Below, in pieces: positions 43,728 to 52,068 of a DNA stretch of 64,000 nucleotides. The notes beneath the pieces were generated by a model, which did not search any database, was not told the origin of the DNA, and was given only the letters and a program-made list of their open reading frames with translations. Numbering within the stretch: position 1 is the stretch's first letter; each line of letters starts with the position of its first letter. The position numbers were made by a program, and so were the translations under genes. The stretch comes from Oleispirillum sp965228165 (GTDB taxonomy: Bacteria; Pseudomonadota; Alphaproteobacteria; Rhodospirillales; Rhodospirillaceae), in NCBI GenBank assembly GCA_965228165.1, contig CBDDHB010000003.1, forward strand, positions 868,001 to 932,000, read 5' to 3'.

Positions 43728-43860
43728 CCGAAGGCCCAAAATCCAAAAACGCGGAGCAGAGGGTAGGGGGAAGGTTAGAGGGAAGGAAGTACGCGGGGAG
43801 ACTCGGTCTCCCCGCACCCCTCATGAGTTTCTTCCGCCGCGCCAGCGGCCAGCATCACCC
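43728..43860. repeat. repeat block to the right of vapBC
   Basis: Begins with GAAGGCCCAAAATCCAAAAA and CGCGGAG, resembling the last codons of ubiV. A G-rich strip, the hairpin CGGGGAGACTCGGTCTCCCCG and CATGAGTTTCTTCCGCCGC follow. It is a direct repeat of 42779-42960, and inverted relative to the block at 46365-46480, so it borders both vapBC and the restriction module. Confidence 0.75.
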
Positions 43861-43954
43861 GCTGCATCACGCTCCAGCCTCATCGCGCCCCGCGAAGCAA
43901 CCGCGATAATAACGACGCAAATGATCGTCGCGGCACCTGGCCGGAGATGAAGGA

Positions 43955-44584
43955 TTAAACGTCCGTTGGCGTTTTCAACACCGGATTCGTGGTTAGCCAG
44001 ACGGCGACATCCCGCGCGATGTCATCGGCCGTTTCCTTCCGCCCCTGGCATCGTTCAGCCCAATGCCTCCCAGGGTGCAAAACGTCCCATCGAGAACGAA
44101 GCCCCGCGTGTCGTCCCTTACCCGGGTCGTGATTACCAAAGCCATCGACGACATTGTTCCAGACAGGAGCCGCCCAGGTAATCAAGAGCGTCTCCCCAAG
44201 AGGAATCCAGATGTCGTCCACCACCAAATGACGGCAATGAAAATCCTGAAGATCGAGATTTTCCGCCGCCTCGATGCTGGCGCGATGATCCATTAACCGA
44301 TTGAAAAGAGGCGGGGCGTTCGCCTCCTTAAGCATCCCTCCCTTGCGTCCTCCTGGGGGGATCGCCTTGCCAACATAAATAGGCGCGGAGAAACACCCCT
44401 CTCGATTCATCCGGGCAAGCGGAGCATAACACGAGCAATCACCAACGTAATAAATCGCGTACACGCCAGCCCCAGGGAACTTCTCCAACCCACCCAAGGG
44501 GATAACCGGCTGTTCAAGCATCGCCTTGGCCACGCTGATCCCGAGGTTACGCTTGTCCAGCGGGTTGAAGGGGTGATCGTTCAT
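43955..44584 (-). CDS. Eco29kI family type II restriction endonuclease (GIY-YIG)
   Basis: Protein of 209 residues. GVYAIYYVG (40-48) and PIYVGKA (68-74) are the GIY-YIG elements, followed by RLMDHRASI, DFHCRHLVVDDIWIPLGE and APVWNNVVDGFGNHDPG, which carry the conserved Arg, His, Glu and Asn. The start FNPLDKRNLG is typical of Eco29kI relatives, which cut CCGCGG. The same specificity is plausible but not shown. The ATG overlaps the methyltransferase stop (ATGA). Base composition is lower in GC than the neighbouring core genes, suggesting transfer. Confidence 0.9.
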   Translation of the reverse strand: MNDHPFNPLDKRNLGISVAKAMLEQPVIPLGGLEKFPGAGVYAIYYVGDCSCYAPLARMNREGCFSAPIYVGKAIPPGGRKGGMLKEANAPPLFNRLMDHRASIEAAENLDLQDFHCRHLVVDDIWIPLGETLLITWAAPVWNNVVDGFGNHDPGKGRHAGLRSRWDVLHPGRHWAERCQGRKETADDIARDVAVWLTTNPVLKTPTDV

Positions 44585-45798
44585 GCCAGCCTCAAATGCG
44601 GAGTCGTGCGCCGAAGTGTTTCAATGTCATGCTCGATTAATTTCAGGGCCACGCTTCGGGCGACAAGATGCGCCAAGGCGACGGGAACCGCGTTCCCCAA
44701 TTGCCGCATCGTCTCGGTCCAGGAACCATGGAACACGTACCCATCCGGAAAAGTCTGTAATCTTGCTGATTCACGAATCGTGAAGTAGCGAACATCACCA
44801 TTGTCCTTCACCAACATATTCTCCCCGCCCGGAACGCCGTGGTCCCCGGCCTTCAGGGTCTTGGCCGGAAGGTCAAGGGGACTGCCAGTATGCCCCGGGT
44901 ATGAACGTGCCCCCGGTTGAAGCTTATGGTCCTTGATACCTCCATCCCCTCGTTCGGGGTCCGGCAACCCACGTAACGCATCCCGAACCGTCATCCAGGG
45001 CAAAGCCGTCAACGGCTCATTCAAGCCACGCAATTTACGAACGCGAGCATCGACTCCCGTGGGCGGCGCGGGACGCTTCCTTTTCGATACCTCATGGCGA
45101 TCCCAGTACTCGCCCGTAACCCACTGCTCGTAAAGAAGGGCATCATGGGAATGAGTCGCTTTCGGGAATGACCACTTGATGCCCAGATCATCACGAAAAC
45201 CCACGATGAACACGCGCTCCCGTTTCTGTGGAACGCCGTGATTGGCCGCATTCACAAGAGTTGGAACGACATTATAGGTCAGCCCCTTGCACAGACGTTG
45301 ACGCTGGGAAGTGTGTTCCTCCTGAAGCCGGAGATAGTGGTCCACCCAGTCCTCATCCGGCTTCCTGAACTCTTCAGGGAATTCAAATTGAAGAAGAATA
45401 TACTGGTAATAGTTGGCGAAGGCTTGACGAGTCAGACCCTTCACGTTCTCGACAATGAACGCACGGGGACGCAGTTGGCGAATGGCCTCGACAGTCGCGG
45501 GAAACATGTCACGACGATCATTGAAGGCACGATGTTTCCCCCCCATCGAAAACGGTTGGCACGGCGGCCCCCCCGCCAAAAGATCCACCTTTTGCCTTAT
45601 GGAAGAAAAATCGAAATCCCTAACGTCACCCTCATGGAGAGGCCAGTCTCGAACCAGCGGATAGCCTCGCTCCTGATTATTCCTGAGAGTGTCGCAGGCC
45701 CAGCGGTCCCACTCGACGACGGCGAGCGGATGGAAGCCGGCAAGGCCAGTGCCTAACGCCAAACCTCCCGCGCCCGCGAACAGTTCAACCGCCTTCAT
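44581..45798 (-). CDS. DNA (cytosine-5-)-methyltransferase
   Basis: Protein of 405 residues. Motif I is ELFAGAGGLALGTGLAGF, motif IV GGPPCQPFSMGG with catalytic Cys80, motif VI FIVENVKGL, motif VIII VPQKRERVFIVG, a variable target-recognition region (about 215-310), and motifs IX/X ending RQLGNAVPVALA. It protects the host from the Eco29kI-type nuclease encoded immediately downstream, and its product explains the vsr gene immediately upstream. The ATG directly follows the vsr stop. Confidence 0.95.
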   Translation of the reverse strand: MKAVELFAGAGGLALGTGLAGFHPLAVVEWDRWACDTLRNNQERGYPLVRDWPLHEGDVRDFDFSSIRQKVDLLAGGPPCQPFSMGGKHRAFNDRRDMFPATVEAIRQLRPRAFIVENVKGLTRQAFANYYQYILLQFEFPEEFRKPDEDWVDHYLRLQEEHTSQRQRLCKGLTYNVVPTLVNAANHGVPQKRERVFIVGFRDDLGIKWSFPKATHSHDALLYEQWVTGEYWDRHEVSKRKRPAPPTGVDARVRKLRGLNEPLTALPWMTVRDALRGLPDPERGDGGIKDHKLQPGARSYPGHTGSPLDLPAKTLKAGDHGVPGGENMLVKDNGDVRYFTIRESARLQTFPDGYVFHGSWTETMRQLGNAVPVALAHLVARSVALKLIEHDIETLRRTTPHLRLA

Positions 45799-46230
45799 TC
45801 ACGTTACCTCTTTGCCGCTTGGCCCCAAGAAGGCCGCCAGACGCTCACTCAGAGAGGGGAGATCACGTTTTTTCAACTCGCATTCCCAGACGACCAGAAC
45901 CTGCCACCCTTCAAGCCGAAGCGCTTCCTGGCACTTTATGTCACGAAGCCGGTTCGCTTCAAGTTTTGGCACCCAGAAATCAAGCCGCGTTTTGGGAAGT
46001 CGCGCCAACGAACATCCTTCATGCCTATGCCAAAAGCACCCGTGCACGAAGATGACCTTTCGACGCGACACGAATACGATATCGGGTCTCCCCGGCAAGT
46101 CCTTCCGATGCAGCCGATAACGATATCCCTCACCATGCAGAATGCGGCGAACCACCATTTCAGGCTTCGTGTTTTCTCCCCAAACACGAGACATGCGGCG
46201 GCTGCGTTCTTCCCGAGATAGCGTGTCCAT
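45799..46230 (-). CDS. vsr: very short patch repair endonuclease
   Basis: Protein of 143 residues with Vsr signatures: MSRVWGENTKPEMVVRRILHGEGYRYRLHRKDLPGRPDIVF (catalytic Asp in GRPDIVF), VIFVHGCFWHRHEGC (zinc/His segment) and a C-terminal WECELKK. Vsr nicks at T:G mismatches produced when 5-methylcytosine deaminates, so it belongs with the methyltransferase whose start abuts its stop codon. First gene of the three-gene restriction operon. Confidence 0.96.
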   Translation of the reverse strand: MDTLSREERSRRMSRVWGENTKPEMVVRRILHGEGYRYRLHRKDLPGRPDIVFVSRRKVIFVHGCFWHRHEGCSLARLPKTRLDFWVPKLEANRLRDIKCQEALRLEGWQVLVVWECELKKRDLPSLSERLAAFLGPSGKEVT

Positions 46231-46364
46231 GCTTCATCATCCCCACCGCCCGGAGCTTAGCACTTATTTCCCTGGGCATGAACGACAGCCCCAAGGACGG
46301 CTTTTCCGCGCAGCGCTGTAAATCTGTCGCCATTGCGGTAGGGGTTGGGGCCGGGTATGGCGAG

Positions 46365-46480
46365 CGTCTAAAGTCATGGGGGTGCGAGGGGCCCAAGGTC
46401 CCCCGCGACTTTCTCCCTTCCGACTTCCTCCCACTTTCCCCTTCCCCATTTTCCCCTTCCTTTTTCCGTCGCACGGCGCG
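46365..46480. repeat. inverted repeat block bordering the restriction module
   Basis: Read on the minus strand it gives a purine-rich strip, GGGGGACCTTGGGCCCCTC and GCACCCCCATGACTTT, the counterpart of GCACCCCTCATGAGTTTC at 43815. The vsr-methyltransferase-nuclease operon therefore lies between two inverted copies. A degraded TTTTCCGCGCAGCGC module lies at about 46297. The rest of the 285-base gap upstream of vsr shows nothing else. Confidence 0.65.
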
Positions 46481-46515
46481 AGGGTCGGGCGGAGCAAACC
46501 GGGAGGCATGGGATC

Positions 46516-46940
46516 GTGGAAGAAGGTCGGAACGATTATTGTTTTGCCTGCGGCAAGGCCAATCCCATCGGGTTGAAGCTGGCGTTCCGCGAGATGGACG
46601 ATGGGCGTTACGTCTCGATTTTCACGCCGGGGCCGGAGCATCAGAGTTACGAGGGCGCGCTGCACGGCGGCATCATCGGCACGGTGCTGGACGAGGTGAT
46701 GGGCCGGGTGCATTGCAAGCGCGGTCTAAAGGTGTGACCGCGCGGATGGAGACGCGGTATCGGCATCCGACGCCGGTGGGGCAGGCACTGACCGTCAGCG
46801 GCTGGCAGGTGAAGGCGCGGGGCAAGCTGATCGAGATGGCGGGCAGCGTGGCCTTGCCCGACGGCACGGTCACGGCGGAGGCCACGGCGACCATGCTGGT
46901 GATCGGCACCATCGACCCCGCCGCCTTTCAGGACGATTGA
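46516..46940 (+). pseudogene. PaaI-type (4HBT) thioesterase, frame broken
   Basis: About 140 codons of a hotdog-fold thioesterase: DYCFACGKANPIGLKLAFRE at the start, then HQSYEGALHGGIIGTVLDEVMG with the catalytic-loop glycine/aspartate pattern, and in another frame VTARMETRYRHPTPVGQALTV to the end. One base seems to be missing near 46730 (after GLK), and the first frame stops there. The start is a GTG 9 bases after GGGAGG. Both halves are well conserved, so the damage is recent or a sequence error. It lies just outside the restriction island. Confidence 0.75.
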
Positions 46941-47020
46941 TCGCGACGAGGCTTTCGCATCGTTCCTGTCTTGTTCCGGTTTCCGGAATCGCCTATGCTG
47001 CCGGAGGGGAGGAACGGGCG

Positions 47021-47506
47021 ATGCGGACATCGGCTACGTTTGCGGCGGTTCTGATCGCGCTACTCGCCGCCACGGCGGCGCGGGCGGCGGAGAAATATCC
47101 CTCCGGAATCCGCTCCATTACCGCGACAACCGCCACGTCTTCCTGCATCGGCAACCCCAAAACCCCGGTCTGCGCGGTGGAAACCTTCCGCGCATGCAGC
47201 GCCCGTTTGAACAATGACCTCTGTTTGCGTGTCGGCATCGATTTGGAGCATGAATCCCTCATGCCGAAAATCCAGCAAGACCTTCGCTATCGCATCCTTT
47301 CCGCGCGCATCCTCCGCCCCGGAGACATTCCGTCCCATTTGAGCGACACCCATTGGATGAAACCAGGTCATGCGGAAATCACCCTACTGGAATTACCCGA
47401 CCCCATGAACACCTGTCCCGAAGGTTGCAAGTACAGCTATTATCTCCACCCAGAGAACGGCGCGTGGCAGATCGTCAGATGGTCTGCCTGGGATTTCGAC
47501 GACTAA
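47021..47506 (+). CDS. small exported hypothetical protein
   Basis: Protein of 161 residues. A clear Sec signal peptide (MRTSATFAAVLIALLAATAARA-AE) is followed by a mature domain with six cysteines spaced as pairs (SSCIGNPKTPVCAVE, FRACSARLNNDLC, NTCPEGC), which suggests disulfide bonds in the periplasm. It ends YYLHPENGAWQIVRWSAWDFDD. No family recognised. GGAGGAAC precedes the ATG at 47021. It is convergent with the M23 peptidase gene, and their stops overlap by 4 bases. Confidence 0.65.
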   Translation: MRTSATFAAVLIALLAATAARAAEKYPSGIRSITATTATSSCIGNPKTPVCAVETFRACSARLNNDLCLRVGIDLEHESLMPKIQQDLRYRILSARILRPGDIPSHLSDTHWMKPGHAEITLLELPDPMNTCPEGCKYSYYLHPENGAWQIVRWSAWDFDD

Positions 47507-48312
47507 CGGCCCCCGATCCACCCGTCGATCACCGGTTTGGGATCGATCTTCTTTCCGTTCTCCTCGATCTCGAAATGGATGTGGTTCTGCATGCCGGGGT
47601 CTTTCGACGCCCGGTCCTGCACCGTGCCAAGGGCCGCGCCCGGCGCAACCCGGTCGCCATTCTTCACCAGCGGATTCCCGTTCGCATCCTTGGCCGCGAC
47701 GTAATAGAGGCCATAGGAACGGCCGTCGTCGCCATGCACCCAGACGTTGGTGAACCGCCCAACCAGCGGATGGCCGGGACCATAACTGTCACGGATTTCG
47801 ACGCGCCCCCACACCGGGCTGGTGACTGGGGTTCCCGCTTCCGCCGCGATATCCACACCCTTGTGCCTGCGTGCGCCACGCCGATCACCAAAGAAGGAGC
47901 CACCTTGATTATCCTTTCGGTACTTTGGTTCCGGAATCGGGCTTTTCGGCCGGTCGGGTTCATGTCCCTTGTATCCGCCTCCGCCGGGGGCGGCACGGTC
48001 GTAGGCGGAGACTTTGTGCCCGTCGCGGGTGTGCCCGCGCACATGCACCGTACCACCGCTTCCGCCGTCGCCGGAAAGGGCGGCGGAGAGGGCCTGTTCC
48101 TCCGCTCCGCCGGGGCGGATGGTACCGGTGACCTCCAGCCCCAGCCGGGCCTGTAACGACTCGATCCCCTCGAACATCCGATCATCCGGATACGGCGTCA
48201 TGCCATAACTCGGTTCCTCGTACAGCCCCATGCGCTGGAGTGCCGATTTGACCGCCGTGGTATCGGCTTCCCCGACCGCGATATCCCGTCCCACCCGCCG
48301 CGACAGTTGCAT
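47503..48312 (-). CDS. M23 (LytM-type) peptidase with N-terminal peptidoglycan-binding-like domain, no signal peptide
   Basis: Protein of 269 residues. The N-terminal 80 residues resemble peptidoglycan-binding domains (AVKSALQRMGLYEEPSYGMT and FEGIESLQARLGLEVTGTIRPGG). A middle linker with VHVRGHTRDGHKVSAYDR leads to a C-terminal M23 metallopeptidase with zinc ligands His150 and Asp154 (HKGVDIA) and HIHFEIE. It should cut cross-link peptides in the cell wall, but no signal peptide or membrane segment is present. Export by another route, such as phage lysis or a contractile/type VI apparatus, would be needed. Preceded by an AT-rich inverted repeat. Confidence 0.85.
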   Translation of the reverse strand: MQLSRRVGRDIAVGEADTTAVKSALQRMGLYEEPSYGMTPYPDDRMFEGIESLQARLGLEVTGTIRPGGAEEQALSAALSGDGGSGGTVHVRGHTRDGHKVSAYDRAAPGGGGYKGHEPDRPKSPIPEPKYRKDNQGGSFFGDRRGARRHKGVDIAAEAGTPVTSPVWGRVEIRDSYGPGHPLVGRFTNVWVHGDDGRSYGLYYVAAKDANGNPLVKNGDRVAPGAALGTVQDRASKDPGMQNHIHFEIEENGKKIDPKPVIDGWIGGR

Positions 48313-48397
48313 CGTTCCCTCCCTGCCGAAAATCAGGACACGACATTACCATAATCGTTATATATCGTCAATATAAATAACGATAATCGTGATACTT
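48313..48397. promoter_or_regulatory. AT-rich promoter region with inverted repeat upstream of the M23 gene
   Basis: ATCGTTAT (48354-48361) and ATAACGAT (48377-48384) are perfect 8-base arms with a 15-base spacer, inside a stretch much richer in AT than its surroundings, 42-72 bases before the M23 start. A likely promoter with an operator, and probably part of the acquired segment. Confidence 0.55.
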
Positions 48398-48545
48398 GTT
48401 TTTGCGCGCAGCGCCATAAGCCTGTGGTGTCGGCCATGGAGCATGCCGATTGCCGCTGACGCGGCGAAAAACCTAAGGTAATGGGGTCCAGGGGCCCAAG
48501 GCCCCTGGCGGGTCCGGGCCGCGCCCGGCCTGGTTTTCCCCGCGC
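48398..48545. repeat. dispersed palindromic mosaic repeat, copy F
   Basis: TGTTTTTGCGCGCAGCGCCAT, GCCGCTGACGCGGCGAAAAA, CAGGGGCCCAAGGCCCCTGG, and GGGTCCGGGCCGCGCCCGG with CCTGGTTTT. Same module order as copy B (36116) but with a different central part. The segment from 48546 to 48667 contains no gene that I can support. Confidence 0.75.
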
Positions 48546-48667
48546 CGACAACTTCGTTTGAAGTTGAATCCCCGCCGCAACGGCGTAGACTCGTTGCGCG
48601 GGCGGATTCGATTCGTCCGGGATTCTTCAATCCATGCAACGAGTCGCGGTTTCCCTGGGAGAAGGCG

Positions 48668-49214
48668 ATGGCGAACAAGGTGTCCTACACCGTGCCCTGC
48701 GGCGCGGCTTTTCGCGACGCGGTGACCGCCCTTGCCCAATCCGCGGGGTGAACGCGGCGGATTTGGCGCGGTCGATTCTGCTGGCGTTGCCCGCCGGAGT
48801 CATCGACGCCGCCGCCGATCCCGGAGAACCGGGGCGCGAGGATCGCGAGGTGGTGATTCTGAAGTCCGGCCCCGCCGCCGGACGCTCGACCTGGACGATC
48901 CGGCGCGGTCGCGGGCGGACGCCGCGACCCTGGTCGCCGTCGGACGCGCCGCCGCCCTGGCCGAGGAGAACGAACGTCTGCGCGCGGTGGTCGCGGCGCT
49001 GTCCTTCGTGCCGCTGCCGCATGGGGTGCGCAGCCGCGACGAGGCGCTGCACATCCTGGGGTTCCCTCCGGGAGTGAAGCCTTCGCCCTCCACGGTGCGC
49101 GGGCGCTTTCGCAGCCTCGCCACCATCCACCACCCGGACAGCCCCTATGGCAGCCACGAACGGATGAGCCAGCTTAACGCCGCCATCGCCCTTTTGCGCG
49201 ATGCCGGAGGGTGA
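48668..49214 (+). pseudogene. J-domain-like protein, two frame breaks
   Basis: About 180 codons readable in three frames. The start is MANKVSYTVPCGAAFRDAVT, then GVNAADLARSILLALPAGVIDAA, then DLDDPARSRADAATLVAVGR... The C-terminal part looks like a DnaJ domain: RSRDEALHILGFPPGVKPSPSTVRGRFRSLATIHHPDSPYGSHERMSQLNAAIALL, with the HPD tripeptide. One base seems lost in the GGGG run near 48752 and one near 48882. Either the gene is decaying or the sequence has two errors; a J-domain partner for a DnaK-type chaperone is the likely original product. Confidence 0.65.
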
Positions 49215-49391
49215 CCGCCAAGAGCCGGGCGCTGCCCGGACCCGCGAGGGAACTCGGCCCCCTCAACCCCATGCGTATTCGAAGAAAAAGGGCCTCCCTT
49301 GCGGGGGCCCTTTTTCTTCGAACATGTTCGGGAGGTCCGGAGGGCCTGCGGTCCTCCGGCGGGGTCTGGGGCGGAGCCCCTGCCCTGGCGT
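49215..49391. repeat. two inverted half-copies of the dispersed repeat around a terminator
   Basis: GCCGGGCGCTGCCCGG, GAGGGAACTCGGCCCCCTC and CCCCATG on the left (49218-49273), and GTCCGGAGGGCCTGCGGTCCTCCGG with CGGGGTCTGGGGCGGAGCCCC on the right (49334-49383). They are opposite in orientation and fill the gap between the J-domain remnant and cobM. Confidence 0.65.
49278..49322. terminator. long perfect bidirectional terminator
   Basis: TTCGAAGAAAAAGGGCC and its complement GGCCCTTTTTCTTCGAA form a 17-bp perfect stem around an 11-base loop, with A- and T-rich outer parts. It lies between the convergent J-domain remnant and cobM, and resembles in design the terminator next to tRNA-Ser. Confidence 0.9.
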
Positions 49392-50159
49392 TCACTCCGG
49401 CTTGGCGGCGCGGGTGCCGGTGGTGAAGTTGCGGTCGTAGAGTTTGCTGTCGGGGTATTCGACGTGTTCGGCGAGCGCCCATCCGACCAGGACCAGAGCG
49501 GTCATCTTGATGCCCGAGGCGGCAACCTTCTCCTCGATGTCGGCGAGGGTGCCGCGAACGATTTTCTCGTCCGGCCAGGTGACGCGATAGGCGACGACGC
49601 AGGGGCAGTCCGCGCCATAGATCGGCGAGAGTTCCTCGACGATGTGGCGCATGTTCGAGGCCGACAGATGAATGGCGAGCGTCGCCTTGGTCTTGCCGAT
49701 GGTGGCGAGGTCCTGGCCCTCGGGCATCGGCGAGGTGCGGACGTTGGTGCGGGTGAGCACGATGGTCTGGCTGATGGTGGGCAGGGTGAACTGCCGCTTC
49801 AGCGAGGCCGCCGCGCCGCAATAGGAGGGCACGCCGGGGGTCACGTCGTAGTCGATGCCGAGCGCGTCCAGGCGGCGCATCTGTTCGTCGATCGCGCCGA
49901 ACAGGGAGGGATCGCCGGTATGGACGCGGGCGACGCTTTCGCCCCGGTCGTGGGCGGCCTTCATCTCGGCGACGATTTCGTCCAGGTTCATTTCGGCGGT
50001 GTCAAGGATGCGGGCGCCCTCGGGCGCGGCGTAAATCACCTCGCGCGGCACCAGCGACCCGGCATACAGGCAGACCGGGCAGGATTGGATCAGCTTCAGC
50101 CCGCGCACGGTGATCAGGTCGGGCGCTCCCGGTCCGGCGCCGATGAAGTGAACGGTCAT
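49392..50159 (-). CDS. cobM: precorrin-4 C11-methyltransferase
   Basis: Protein of 255 residues of the tetrapyrrole methylase family. It has an N-terminal VHFIGAGPGAPDLITVRG, LYAGSLVPREVI typical of CobM/CbiF, VHTGDPSLFGAIDEQ and DVTPGVPSYCGAAASL. It methylates C11 of the corrin ring using SAM. It is divergent from the cbiX-led cobalamin operon across a 176-base promoter region. Confidence 0.95.
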   Translation of the reverse strand: MTVHFIGAGPGAPDLITVRGLKLIQSCPVCLYAGSLVPREVIYAAPEGARILDTAEMNLDEIVAEMKAAHDRGESVARVHTGDPSLFGAIDEQMRRLDALGIDYDVTPGVPSYCGAAASLKRQFTLPTISQTIVLTRTNVRTSPMPEGQDLATIGKTKATLAIHLSASNMRHIVEELSPIYGADCPCVVAYRVTWPDEKIVRGTLADIEEKVAASGIKMTALVLVGWALAEHVEYPDSKLYDRNFTTGTRAAKPE

Positions 50160-50302
50160 GGGGGTCTCCTGCTATAGGTGGGGTCCGTGGTTATAATCCG
50201 GCGGGGCGACGGCGGAAAAGCGGAAAAGCGCCGAAAACGCTTGTGAAGCGGCGGAGCTTGAAAATAGGTTTGCGCCGCGATGCGGTCTTCCGTTACTTTC
50301 CC

Positions 50303-50315
50303 GTTACATTGTAAC
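50303..50315. promoter_or_regulatory. palindrome between cobM and cbiX
   Basis: GTTACATTGTAAC, 6-base arms around one base, about 20 bases before the cbiX start. A possible operator for the divergent cobalamin promoters. I see no cobalamin riboswitch box in the intergenic region. Confidence 0.4.
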
Positions 50316-50335
50316 CCTACCGCCCCGGAGATATC

Positions 50336-51337
50336 ATGTCCACCGACCAGCCCGCCATCCTGATTTGCAGCCACGGCAGCCGCGATGCCCGCGCGGTGGA
50401 GGAATTCGGCCTGGTGGAGCGGGCCTTGCGGGCGCGCCTGCCGGACCGTTCGGTGGCCAGCGGCTATCTGGAATTCGCCCGCCCGACGATTTCCGAATCC
50501 CTGGCGGCGCTGGCGAAAAGCGGCGCGAAAGAGGTCTGGGCGCTGCCCGGCATGCTGTTCGCCGCGATGCACATGAAGACCGACATCCCGGCGGAGCTGG
50601 ACGCCTTCGGCCGGGCGCATCCCGAGGTCGCCTTGCGCTTCGGCGCGGAATTGGGCCTGGACTGGCGGATGCTGGAGGCAGCGAAGGACCGCGTCGAGGC
50701 TGCGATCAAGGCCGCCGATCAGGCCTTCGGCGAGGTTTCGCGCAAGGACACGCTTCTTGTCGTCGTCGGCCGCGGCACCAGCGACCCGGACGCCAACGGC
50801 AACATCGCCAAGGTCGCCCGCATGCTCTGGGACGTGATGGGGTTCGGCTGGGCCGAGGCCGGATTCTCCGGTCTGGCGCACCCCACCGCCGACGTGGTGA
50901 TGTTGCGTGAATTGCAGCGGGGCGCTTTCCGTCGCGTCCTGGTGTTCCCATATTTCCTGTTCACCGGAATTCTGGTCGATCGGATTTACGATTGGGCGGA
51001 TGCGGTGGCGGATCGTTTCCCCGAGGCGCAGATCGTCAAGGTGCCCTATTTGAAGGACCACCCGCGCGTCATCGACTGCTTCGTGGAACGTCTGCGCGAC
51101 ATCGAACGCGATGCCGCGGGGACGCACAACCGCCTGCGCGCCTACCGCGACTGGAAGGCTGCCGGAGAACCCCTGGAAGGAGAACCCTGGATGAAGAAGC
51201 AGTTCGATCATCACCACGACCACGGCGAGGGCGGCTGCGGCGGCCACGGCCACCACGAGCATGCGTCCGAAGACAAGCACGAACACCACGACCATCACGG
51301 TCACGGCGGCTGCGGCTGCGGCGGCAAACACCGCTAG
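50336..51337 (+). CDS. cbiX: sirohydrochlorin cobaltochelatase with His-rich tail
   Basis: Protein of 333 residues, two-domain CbiX type. The active-site histidines are in ILICSHGSRDARA (N-terminal half) and in the GMLFAAMHMKTDIP segment; the second domain contains LLVVVGRGTSDPDANGN and VFPYFLFTGILVDRI. The last 45 residues are a metal-binding tail rich in His with CGG and CGCGG (for example HHHDHGEGGCGGHGHHEH). It inserts cobalt into the precorrin-2-level ring. The tail may store or deliver cobalt. First gene of a five-gene plus-strand operon. Confidence 0.94.
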   Translation: MSTDQPAILICSHGSRDARAVEEFGLVERALRARLPDRSVASGYLEFARPTISESLAALAKSGAKEVWALPGMLFAAMHMKTDIPAELDAFGRAHPEVALRFGAELGLDWRMLEAAKDRVEAAIKAADQAFGEVSRKDTLLVVVGRGTSDPDANGNIAKVARMLWDVMGFGWAEAGFSGLAHPTADVVMLRELQRGAFRRVLVFPYFLFTGILVDRIYDWADAVADRFPEAQIVKVPYLKDHPRVIDCFVERLRDIERDAAGTHNRLRAYRDWKAAGEPLEGEPWMKKQFDHHHDHGEGGCGGHGHHEHASEDKHEHHDHHGHGGCGCGGKHR

Positions 51338-51351
51338 AACCTGAAGACCCT

Positions 51352-51377
51352 GCCGGGTCCGCCTGCGCGGACCCGGC
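51352..51377 (+). terminator. hairpin between cbiX and cobH
   Basis: GCCGGGTCCG and CGGACCCGGC, perfect 10 bp with a 6-base loop, followed by CAAATTTTGCG. It lies inside the operon, so it may be a partial terminator that lowers downstream expression or may protect the cbiX mRNA end. Confidence 0.6.
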
Positions 51378-51414
51378 CAAATTTTGCGCGACGCCAGGGA
51401 TTGAGGGAGACATC

Positions 51415-52068
51415 ATGAAGTTCGATTACATCACCGATCCGGACGAAATCTATCGCCGGTCGTTCGCCATCATCGAACGCGAAAGCAACCTCTCCCAGGT
51501 GCCCGAGGATTTGAAATCGACGGTGATCCGCATGGTTCACGCCAGCGGCGACACCTCGCTCGCCCGCGACATCGCCTTCTCGGCGGATGCGGCGACGGCG
51601 GGCAAGGCGGCGATCGACGCGGGCGCCGCGATCTTCACCGACGTCGAAATGGTCGGCCACGGCATCCACCGCCCCTATCTGCGGGAAGGGGCCGAGGTGA
51701 TCACCCTGATCAAGCATCCCGACATCGCGGCGGCGGCGAAGCGCCTGTCCACCACCCGCGCGGCGGCGGCGGTGGATCTGTGGGGCGACCGGCTTTCCGG
51801 CGCGATCGTCGCCATCGGCAACGCACCGACCGCCCTGTTCCGCCTGCTCGAGGTGATGTCCGAGGGCGGCCCCCGCCCCGCCCTGATCGTCGGCATGCCG
51901 GTGGGCTTCGTCGGCGCGGCGGAATCCAAGGAAGCGCTGATCGCGCATTCCTGCGGCGTGCCCTACATCACGGTGCGCGGCCGCCGGGGCGGCAGCCCTC
52001 TCGCGGTGGCGGCCCTGAACGCCCTGGCGATCGCCGCCAAGGCGGAACGCGAAGGCGCGGCAAAATGA
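51415..52068 (+). CDS. cobH: precorrin-8X methylmutase
   Basis: Protein of 217 residues. It starts MKFDYITDPDEIYRRSFAIIERE, with the conserved MVHASGDTSLARDIAF and catalytic His in VEMVGHGIHRP, and GMPVGFVGAAESKEAL near the end. It moves the C11 methyl to C12, giving hydrogenobyrinate or the cobalt form. GGGAG lies 6 bases before the ATG. The end overlaps cobL (ATGA). Confidence 0.96.
   Translation: MKFDYITDPDEIYRRSFAIIERESNLSQVPEDLKSTVIRMVHASGDTSLARDIAFSADAATAGKAAIDAGAAIFTDVEMVGHGIHRPYLREGAEVITLIKHPDIAAAAKRLSTTRAAAAVDLWGDRLSGAIVAIGNAPTALFRLLEVMSEGGPRPALIVGMPVGFVGAAESKEALIAHSCGVPYITVRGRRGGSPLAVAALNALAIAAKAEREGAAK

Noticed and set aside
42811..43860. CRISPR array or phage remnant around the repeats near vapBC
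   Set aside because: The repeats are few, imperfect and not evenly spaced by unique spacers. No cas, integrase, transposase or phage structural gene is present.
50160..50335. Possible cobalamin riboswitch between cobM and cbiX
   Set aside because: No B12-box-like sequence or matching fold is readable on either strand. Only a short palindrome is present.
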